Under the pieces are notes generated by a model. It made no database searches. It was not told where the DNA came from and saw only the letters and a program-made list of their open reading frames with translations. From Pseudomonadota bacterium (lineage in GTDB: Bacteria; Myxococcota_A; Polyangia; Polyangiales; Polyangiaceae), in NCBI GenBank assembly GCA_023431345.1, contig JAEYWK010000100.1, positions 30,525 to 94,524 of the forward strand: a DNA stretch of 64,000 bases. The letters run 5' to 3'. The position numbers were made by a program, and so were the translations under genes. Each line of letters starts with the position of its first letter. Position 1 is the stretch's first letter. Of the stretch, positions 58,167 to 64,000 are shown one piece after another.

Positions 58167-59888
58167 TCATGCCTGTCGCTGCAGCGTCTCGCGCTCTTCG
58201 AGGCTGGCGCGCACCGCTTCCACCAAGGCCAGCGGTGAAAATGGCTTCATCAGGTAGGCGGCGCCCACGAACTCGTCGGCGCCGGCGCTGTGCATCGCCT
58301 CGGGGTAGCCCGACATGAAGACCAAGCCGCGACACTTGCCGAGCTTGCGGGCTTCGCGCACCATCGCAGGGCCGCTGAGCTCCGGCATCACCACGTCGGT
58401 CACGATGACGTCGAAGGTTTCCGTGCTCTCCACGAGGCGCAGGCCGATCGCACCGTTGGCGGCCTGCGTGACCTCGAAGCCACTGGTCGCGAGCGCGCGC
58501 GCCGCGATCGCCCGCACCTGCGGCTCGTCTTCCACGACGAGCACGCGCTTTCGCCCCGCGATCGCCACGACGCCGCTCGTGCCTGGTTGGCGCCCCTCAC
58601 CGCACGCCAGCGGCAAGAGCACGCGCATCGTCGTGCCTTGACCGGGCGTGCTCTCGACGCGGATGGCGCCATCGTGCTGGCGCACGATACCGAACGAGGT
58701 CGCCAGCCCCAAGCCGGTGCCGCGGCCCGCCGGCTTCGTGGTGAAGAAGGGCTCGAACAGGCGCAGCTGCACGTCGCGCTCCATCCCCGTGCCGCTGTCT
58801 CTCACCTCGATGCACGCATATTCACCGTCGGGTAGCTCGTCGAGCTCGCGTCCGCTGCGACCGGTGAGGCTCGCGCGCCGAACCAGGATGTCGATGCGGC
58901 CCGCGCCAGAAATCGCGTCGCGAGCGTTGATGACGAGGTTCACCAGCACCTGCTCGAGCTGACCAGGGTCGGCGTGCACGCGGACGGGCTCGGGAGTGCA
59001 GTACGCTGCCAGCACCACCTCGTCGCTGATCAGGCGGCGAAGCATGCGCTCCGTGTTGGTGACAAGCTCGTTGATTTCGACCTCGCGCTTGACCAAGACC
59101 TGCCTGCGCGCGAGCGCCAGCAGCTGCTTGGTGAGCTCCGAAGCGCGCCCGACCGCGAGCTGGATTTCCTGCAAGTCCCCCTGGGCGCTCTGCCCGTTCG
59201 CGAGCGAGCGCTCTGCCATCGACGCTGAGGCGCCGATCACCGTTAGCAGGTTGTTGAAGTCGTGCGCGACTCCGCCGGCGAGGCGACCGACGCTCTCGAG
59301 CCGCTGCATGTGGAGCAGAGTCGCCTCCAGGTTGCTCGCGCGATCGCGCTCGGCGATGGCCTGGCTAGCGGCCGTCTCCGCTTGCTGTCGGGCCGCTTCC
59401 GCCCGCTCGGCCTGCGCCGCGAGGCGCTCACGCGCCATGTCGCCGCTGCGCCGCGCGAGCACCAGCCCCGATACGGCCATGACGAAGCCCAGAAAATCGA
59501 GCGGCTGAAGCAGGGGCGTTTGAAAATTCGAGCGGATAGCCAGGCCCAAATAGCCAATTACGGCCGACGCCACGATCCAGCTCGGTGAAGTCAGCATCAG
59601 CGCGACGATCGGCGGAAGCACGACCGCGAGCATCGGCCGGGCCGTCAGGTAAGGCTCATGCGTGGCCAAGACGAGCAGCGCCGTCAGCGAGACGACCACG
59701 ACCTGGCGCGCTGGCTCCCAGCCTCGTCGATACGCGATGAAGCAGACCGCGTACAGAGCCGCCGCGAGCGCAGCGCCGGAGGCGTGCACGTCTCGGTGGG
59801 CCGCGAGTAAGACGGCGAGACACACCGTCAGCACGGCCTGCAGCGCCAGGAAGGCCTGGGTGATGGAGCGCTGGCTCACCATCGACAT
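58167..59888 (-). CDS. Membrane histidine kinase with receiver domain
   Basis: A 573-residue protein: about five N-terminal membrane helices (residues 10-145), a coiled-coil linker rich in Ala/Glu/Arg (150-195), HisKA with His209 in AGGVAHDFNNLLTVIG, HATPase domain (VINARDAISGAG, DSGTGMERDV, GRGTGLGLATSFGIVRQH), and a C-terminal receiver (VVEDEP, TDVVMPELSG, YLMKPFSP) near residue 450-565. Start ATG at 59888. Ligand unknown; the membrane segment looks like a novel sensor. Confidence 0.88.
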   Translation of the reverse strand: MSMVSQRSITQAFLALQAVLTVCLAVLLAAHRDVHASGAALAAALYAVCFIAYRRGWEPARQVVVVSLTALLVLATHEPYLTARPMLAVVLPPIVALMLTSPSWIVASAVIGYLGLAIRSNFQTPLLQPLDFLGFVMAVSGLVLARRSGDMARERLAAQAERAEAARQQAETAASQAIAERDRASNLEATLLHMQRLESVGRLAGGVAHDFNNLLTVIGASASMAERSLANGQSAQGDLQEIQLAVGRASELTKQLLALARRQVLVKREVEINELVTNTERMLRRLISDEVVLAAYCTPEPVRVHADPGQLEQVLVNLVINARDAISGAGRIDILVRRASLTGRSGRELDELPDGEYACIEVRDSGTGMERDVQLRLFEPFFTTKPAGRGTGLGLATSFGIVRQHDGAIRVESTPGQGTTMRVLLPLACGEGRQPGTSGVVAIAGRKRVLVVEDEPQVRAIAARALATSGFEVTQAANGAIGLRLVESTETFDVIVTDVVMPELSGPAMVREARKLGKCRGLVFMSGYPEAMHSAGADEFVGAAYLMKPFSPLALVEAVRASLEERETLQRQA

Positions 59889-60439
59889 AGCGAGCCGTAG
59901 AGCTTAGCAGATGATGACTCCGCTTCATGAGTCTAGACACACGCATCCAGCGTTAAGATTTAATCGACGCACTCAGTCAGCTCGCGCGACATTGCGACAT
60001 TTCTTAGTCAGCTCGAGCGACGTTGCGACCTGTCATTCAGCTCGAGCGACGTTGCGACCTGTCTCGGTCAGCTCGAGCGACACTTCACGCGAGAGCGCTC
60101 GACGGCCAATGTCGCGCTCACGGACAGGGCGCGTCTCACTTTGGCGAGGTCCGCGCGTCGCGCCAGCTCTTCGCTCAGCGTGGCGCGCCGCGAGGTGGGT
60201 CGTGAGAGCGCACGCGGCATCGGGCTTCCGCGATCCGGACGACCTCGCTGGCTAGCAGTCGCGCTTTTGTTCGGCCAAGGTTCTGCGGCAATTGCGGCAG
60301 CACTCTTACCTTTCCTCACCGATTTGGCTGAGTTGCACCGAGAGTACAAACGGCGCGCGGTTTTGACCGAAAGCTGGCTCGATCCATCAGCCTGCTGAGT
60401 TAGCCTCTCAGGTCCCGGCAACGACCGGATGGAAGGCTC
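59889..60439. other. Gene-free region with repeats
   Basis: 551 bp with no convincing gene. It carries the repeat array at 59976-60090 and then a GC-rich tract with short, unsupported open frames on both strands (for example + strand 60141-60398 and - strand 60068-60421). No tRNA or small-RNA signature was recognised. Confidence 0.6.
59976..60090. repeat. Array of four 29-31 bp tandem repeats
   Basis: Four copies start at 59976, 60007, 60036 and 60067. The consensus is GTCAGCTCGAGCGACGTTGCGACCTGTC; the first copy has CTCGCGCGACATTGCGACAT and the last is truncated at CACTTC. Copies are contiguous, with no spacers, so it is not a CRISPR array. The palindrome CTCGAG occurs in three copies. The unit length is not a multiple of three, so it is unlikely to be coding. 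Confidence 0.85.
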
Positions 60440-61492
60440 ATGGCTCTTAGACTTGCAATCCTAGGCACAGCGTTGGTCGCGATCTCGGGCTTCGCTCTAC
60501 CGGCGCAGGCGGCTGATGTCGTCATCAGCGATGACGCTCGCGCGCATTTCAGCGCGGGCGTGAACCTGCTTCAAGATCCGGACGGCGCTCGTTACGAGGA
60601 GGCCTACCGCGAGTTCAAGGCCGCTTACGCCGCCGCGCCATCGTGGAAAATACTCGGCAATCTCGGCATCTGCGCCATGAAGCTCGAGCGCGACGGCGAG
60701 GCCATCGAGGCCTACAAGAAGTATTTGGCCGAAGGTGGCAAGCAGGTCGACAGCGAGGAGCGCGCCCAATTCGCGCGCGACCTGGCCACGCTCGAGGCCG
60801 GCGTGGTGCGTCTGACGCTCGAATCCGACCCGCCCGGCGCCACCATCATCGACGAGCGCTTTCCCGTGACGGGGAGCGCAGTCCGTAACGGCTACACCTT
60901 GCATGGGCCTGTCCAGATCGGCGTGCGCGCTGGGCGTCACCGCTTCACCGCCAGGCTGGCGGGGCATGTGGACCAGGTGTGGGAGGTCGAGCTGTCACCG
61001 AAACAGCAAGAGAGTCACGTGTTCAAGCTGCCGGAAGTGGCGCCCGCTGCGCCCGTCACGGCGCCTGTCGCGACGGCTGCGCCGCCGCCCGGGCCGCTGG
61101 CTTCGGACACGAGCGAGCTCCCGGCGAGCAACGGGATGCGCATCGGCGCGTACGTCGCGCTGGGCGTCGGCGTGGTCGGTGTCGGAGCCGGAACGATCTT
61201 CGGGCTGGGGGCCAAGAGCAAGTACGAGGACGCAAACGAGCTGACGCGCAACAACTGCCCTGACAGCGGCCCTTGCGAGCTCGAGCCGGCTCTGTTCGAC
61301 AAGCGCGAGCAGCTCGGTAAAGACGGCGACCGTAGCAAGACGCTCTCGCTCGTCGGCTTCATCGTCGGCGGCGCAGGCGTGGCGACCGGCATCACGCTCT
61401 TCGTCTTGAGCAGCAAGAAGGAGCAGCCGACGGCCGCGAAGGTGGAGCCGTACTTGAGCCTCGGTGAGCTGGGCATGCGAGGGAGCTTTTAA
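60440..61492 (+). CDS. TPR/PEGA-like exported protein
   Basis: A 350-residue protein. The signal peptide ends FALPAQAA. A TPR-like segment covers about 30-130 (KILGNLGICAMKLERDGEAI and EAYKKYLAEGGKQVDSEE), then a PEGA-like domain (LTLESDPPGATIIDERFPVT, VRAGRHRFTARLAGHVDQVW). Two membrane helices near residues 235-258 and 292-316 flank an acidic Cys-containing loop (NNCPDSGPC). Position before the large lipoprotein gene (3 bp) suggests one operon. Function unknown; myxobacteria have many such proteins. Confidence 0.75.
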   Translation: MALRLAILGTALVAISGFALPAQAADVVISDDARAHFSAGVNLLQDPDGARYEEAYREFKAAYAAAPSWKILGNLGICAMKLERDGEAIEAYKKYLAEGGKQVDSEERAQFARDLATLEAGVVRLTLESDPPGATIIDERFPVTGSAVRNGYTLHGPVQIGVRAGRHRFTARLAGHVDQVWEVELSPKQQESHVFKLPEVAPAAPVTAPVATAAPPPGPLASDTSELPASNGMRIGAYVALGVGVVGVGAGTIFGLGAKSKYEDANELTRNNCPDSGPCELEPALFDKREQLGKDGDRSKTLSLVGFIVGGAGVATGITLFVLSSKKEQPTAAKVEPYLSLGELGMRGSF

Positions 61493-61495
61493 GCT

Positions 61496-63418
61496 ATGAA
61501 GAGGGTCGAGCAGCGTTACGTCAGCGTGGTCTCCCTGGCGCTCGTGCTAGGGGCGACGTTTGCAGCGTGTGGCGGTCTCGATCCGCGCAAGGTGACGCGC
61601 GGGTCCGACGAGCCGATGGATCGAGGTGGTGAAGGCAACGAGCCGAAGCCCGGCGCCGGCGGCTCCGAACACGGGTCGGGGGGCGCGGGCAGCTCGCCGT
61701 TCGGCGGCGAGCAGGGCTACGACGGCGGTGCTCCCCCCGTCATCGACGAGCCCCCGACCGTCGTGCAAGTGAGCCCTGGCGACGACGCCGAGGACGTCGA
61801 GCCGAACGACGACGTCGGCCTGCGCTTCTCGGAAGGTCTCGATCCGGAGACCGTCTCGCTCGACAACATCAAGCTGATGGACGGCGACACGGAGATTGAA
61901 GGCGAGCTCTCCTACGAAGGCGTCGACGCGCTCTTCGAGCCGAGCCGTCGCTTGTCCTTGCTGGCGACCTACGACGTATCGGTCTCCACGGGCGTGACGG
62001 ACGCTGGCGGCATCGCGATGGCGGAGCCATTCACTTCTCGATTCACGGTGCGAGATGGCCGCTGGAGCGCGCTCACGCAGGCCTTCGACGATCAGGAGAA
62101 CTGGGGTGGCTCCCAAGACATCGGGATCGCCGCGAACGGCAACGCTCTGGTCGTCTACACGCGCTTCGATCCCGCGATCGGCAATGTTCAGGCCTACGCG
62201 CGCTGGTACCGCGTGTCGGGCGGTTGGCAGCCGGAGAAGGCCCTCGAGCCCAACGTTGCCACGACCGGCGTTACGGGCGGGCTGCGCGTAGCCGTCAGCC
62301 CGGAGGGTGACGCTGTCGCTGCCTGGTGGGTGCAAGAGTCGTCGAGCTATCGCTTGCGCGCCCTTCGCTACTCGGGCGGAAGCTGGGAAGCCGAGCCGCA
62401 GTACGTGGAGCAGAGCACGATCACCGCACCCAACGACGTCTTCCCCGATGCCATCGCGCTCGCGGCCCGGGCGGGTCGAGTCGTCATCGCGTGGGTGCGC
62501 GGCACGTACCAGAAGGTATCGCCGTACAACTATTATTACGATCTCATGCTGTCGAGCGCGGGCATCGATGAGCCGTGGCCGGAGTACCCGGCCAGCAATT
62601 ACACGGTGACCTACAGCGCTCCCTATTATGCCAGCTTGGGGGGCCTGCAAGCCGTGATCGACGACAAGGGCAACGCGCTCATGACGTTCTTCGATCGCTC
62701 CGGTCAGGTGGCGCCAACCTACGGCGGGGGCATCTACTACGCGCGCAAGCCGGCCGACGACGACAACTGGCAGTACCCGGTCAAGATCGCGAATACCGAC
62801 AACCTCGTCGAGCAGGTGCCGCAACTCGCATCCGATGGCAGCGGCGCGATGTTGGTTTGGTCCAACGCGGCAGCGAGCGGCGGCAATCGAATGCTGGCCA
62901 GTCGCTACACCGTGGCCAAGCAGTTCGGCGCTCCCGTCGAGATTGGGGACCCTGAGCTGACAGACACCATTCACGTGCCTCAGGGGCATGCCCTCGCCAG
63001 CGATGGTCGCTCCTTTCACGCCACCTGGGCGCAGTTCGTGGGTTCTTCACGCAACGCTTACGTGCAGCGCTTCGATATCGCGACCGGCAAATGGGCTGCG
63101 GCGCCGACGCCGATCAGTGACGGCGTCGCGCGCGTGGACTCCGCGGGCGCGATCGGCGTGGATGGTCACGGTAACGCGATCGCGACCTTCGAGCAGTACG
63201 TCGGCCAATACGACACCATCATCATGGGCGCTCGCTTCCGGGCGAGCACGGGCGAGTGGAGCACGGCCGAGCCTCTGACCGAAGCCGGGCACGGCTACGG
63301 GACGCCCCAGCTCTCCATCGCCGCCAACGGCATCGCGGCTCTTCTTTTCCGAGGCGGCGGCAGGGACAATGGTCAGAATGTCCCGTCGATTGGGGCTCAG
63401 CTGCTGTCTTTCAAGTAA
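61496..63418 (+). CDS. Large lipoprotein with Ig-like domain and repeated beta domain
   Basis: A 640-residue predicted lipoprotein, lipobox TFAAC near residue 25. Gly/Ser/Glu-rich linker (about 40-85), a bacterial Ig-like domain of the Big_5 type (about 85-185, VVQVSPGDDAEDVEPNDDVG and RRLSLLATYDVSVSTGVTDA), and a long beta-propeller-like region (about 190-640) with recurring GNALVVYTRFD/GNAIATFEQYV and GDAVAAWWVQE elements. Probably a cell-surface protein of the same class as the other Gly/Ser-linker lipoproteins here. Ligand unknown. Confidence 0.75.
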   Translation: MKRVEQRYVSVVSLALVLGATFAACGGLDPRKVTRGSDEPMDRGGEGNEPKPGAGGSEHGSGGAGSSPFGGEQGYDGGAPPVIDEPPTVVQVSPGDDAEDVEPNDDVGLRFSEGLDPETVSLDNIKLMDGDTEIEGELSYEGVDALFEPSRRLSLLATYDVSVSTGVTDAGGIAMAEPFTSRFTVRDGRWSALTQAFDDQENWGGSQDIGIAANGNALVVYTRFDPAIGNVQAYARWYRVSGGWQPEKALEPNVATTGVTGGLRVAVSPEGDAVAAWWVQESSSYRLRALRYSGGSWEAEPQYVEQSTITAPNDVFPDAIALAARAGRVVIAWVRGTYQKVSPYNYYYDLMLSSAGIDEPWPEYPASNYTVTYSAPYYASLGGLQAVIDDKGNALMTFFDRSGQVAPTYGGGIYYARKPADDDNWQYPVKIANTDNLVEQVPQLASDGSGAMLVWSNAAASGGNRMLASRYTVAKQFGAPVEIGDPELTDTIHVPQGHALASDGRSFHATWAQFVGSSRNAYVQRFDIATGKWAAAPTPISDGVARVDSAGAIGVDGHGNAIATFEQYVGQYDTIIMGARFRASTGEWSTAEPLTEAGHGYGTPQLSIAANGIAALLFRGGGRDNGQNVPSIGAQLLSFK

Positions 63419-63428
63419 GCTATCCCGC

Positions 63429-63605
63429 ATGCCTACCTGCAAAGCCTGCGGTGATGAAACCGATGAGCTCCAGACCGTGAAGGTCGACGGGAAGACGAAG
63501 AAGCTGTGTGAGTCGTGCGCCGATGAGGTGAGGGAGCAGGGCGCGGTCGCGGAGGCGAGCGAAGCGGTCGTGCAGAACATGATGGGCTTCAAAGGTCGGC
63601 GTTGA
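63429..63605 (+). CDS. Small zinc-ribbon protein
   Basis: A 58-residue protein, start ATG at 63429, 10 bp after the lipoprotein stop. Two CxxC knuckles, CKAC (residues 4-7) and CESC (27-30), define a single zinc ribbon; the rest is charged (DETDELQTVKVDGKTKKLCE). Function unknown, perhaps nucleic-acid or protein binding. A longer frame to 63369 exists but starts inside the lipoprotein gene and is rejected. Confidence 0.6.
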   Translation: MPTCKACGDETDELQTVKVDGKTKKLCESCADEVREQGAVAEASEAVVQNMMGFKGRR

Positions 63606-63673
63606 GACCCTCGTTCATGGCAGCTCAGCACGAAGTCGACGTGCTGTTGTTGGGAGGCGGCCGTGAGTCAGGG

Positions 63674-63733
63674 CCGCGAATGGCCAAGTCAGTCGCCCTC
63701 GCCGCGATCATCGAATGACTTGGCCATCCGCGG
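63674..63733. repeat. 18-bp inverted repeat between two small-gene units
   Basis: CCGCGAATGGCCAAGTCA (63674-63691) and TGACTTGGCCATCCGCGG (63716-63733) match at 17 of 18 positions and surround a 24-nt loop. It lies between the zinc-ribbon gene and the next lipoprotein gene, so it may be a terminator or a protein-binding palindrome. There is no T-run. Confidence 0.7.
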
Positions 63734-63750
63734 GTCCTAAGCTTGGCCGC

Positions 63751-64000
63751 ATGAAGAGGTCTCACGGTTACGCAATGGGGCTCGCGTTGGTTTGCAGTGG
63801 CGCTTTCGCGCTCGCTACTGGCTGCGGCTCCGAGGATCCCAAGCAAACAGCCCGCGGCGAAGCAGGCGCGGCGGGCAGCGGCGAAGGCGGCGAGTCGGGT
63901 GGCGGCAGCGACGCCGCTCCCGGCGGAGCCGCCGGTGAGAGCGGCTCCGCTGCCAGGGGCGGCGCGGGCGCGGGTGGCGCGGCAGCGGGCGGCGCCGGGG
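63751..64000 (+). CDS. Lipoprotein with Gly/Ser linker, 3' end outside window
   Basis: Only the first 83 residues are inside the window. The signal peptide ends in a lipobox (LATGC) and a long Gly/Ala/Ser/Glu-rich linker begins (AARGGAGAGGAAAGGAG). This matches the lipoprotein style of 40175-41176 and 61496-63418. Function unknown; the folded domain is outside the window. Confidence 0.7.
   Translation, partial: MKRSHGYAMGLALVCSGAFALATGCGSEDPKQTARGEAGAAGSGEGGESGGGSDAAPGGAAGESGSAARGGAGAGGAAAGGAG

Noticed and set aside
59976..60090. Possible CRISPR array
   Set aside because: The repeats are contiguous, without spacers, and no cas genes are present.
60141..60398. Small open frame with one hydrophobic stretch
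   Set aside because: No ribosome-binding site, low-complexity Arg/Ser-rich start, and a competing frame on the other strand; no support for coding.
60068..60421. Leftward open frame across the repeat region
   Set aside because: Arg/Ser-rich, no recognisable domain, and it begins inside repeat sequence.

Overview
The window is chromosomal DNA of a high-GC Gram-negative bacterium, most likely a myxobacterium of the Polyangiales/Sorangium type. The pointers are an AgmX/GltJ-style zinc-ribbon/GYF protein, a TSP3-repeat OmpA protein, many lipoproteins with Gly/Ser-rich linkers, DUF3047 and DUF1697 proteins, and several orphan hybrid kinases. This placement is inferred from gene content. I recognised no rRNA, tRNA, CRISPR array, prophage or insertion sequence.

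Layout. 1-6.3 kb: 3' end of a RecD2-type helicase, then a leftward five-gene operon (ABC ATPase, two FtsX/MacB-type permeases, HlyD-type adaptor, methyltransferase-like protein). 6.3-12 kb: two zinc-ribbon envelope proteins and an OmpA/TSP3 porin. 12-12.8 kb: a structured, repeat-rich island around a small four-helix-bundle gene. 12.8-24.8 kb: housekeeping and hypothetical genes, including tyrS, a cystathionine gamma-synthase-type enzyme, proS, an assimilatory sulfite/nitrite reductase and a MOSC protein. 24.9-28.3 kb: a ribose-type ABC importer. 28.4-33.4 kb: lipoproteins, dapE, dapD, ndk. 33.4-38.5 kb: a TetR regulator, mdh-sucC-sucD and an EAL response regulator. 38.5-42.3 kb: a triheme cytochrome lipoprotein coupled to an AraC regulator, a LamG-like lipoprotein and a GH5 glycosidase.

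42.4-52.7 kb is the most informative locus, a complete guanidine-assimilation cluster: an importer (binding lipoprotein, permease, ATPase), then two tandem hairpins with identical ACGA loops that match the guanidine-II (mini-ykkC) riboswitch, then the two subunits of the carboxyguanidine deiminase type (older name urea-carboxylase-associated proteins), a biotin-dependent guanidine/urea carboxylase, and allophanate hydrolase. Expected route: guanidine to carboxyguanidine to allophanate to ammonia and CO2. A possible sigma-54 promoter lies before the importer, and an NtrC-type activator gene converges on the cluster end.

52.7-59.9 kb is rich in signalling genes (NtrC-type regulator plus short kinase, hybrid PAS kinase, PilZ protein, membrane hybrid kinase). 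59.9-60.4 kb is a gene-free stretch with an array of four 29-31 bp repeats. 60.4-64 kb holds a TPR/PEGA-like envelope protein, a large Ig-like lipoprotein, a 58-residue zinc-ribbon protein, a strong inverted repeat, and the start of another Gly/Ser-rich lipoprotein cut by the window edge.
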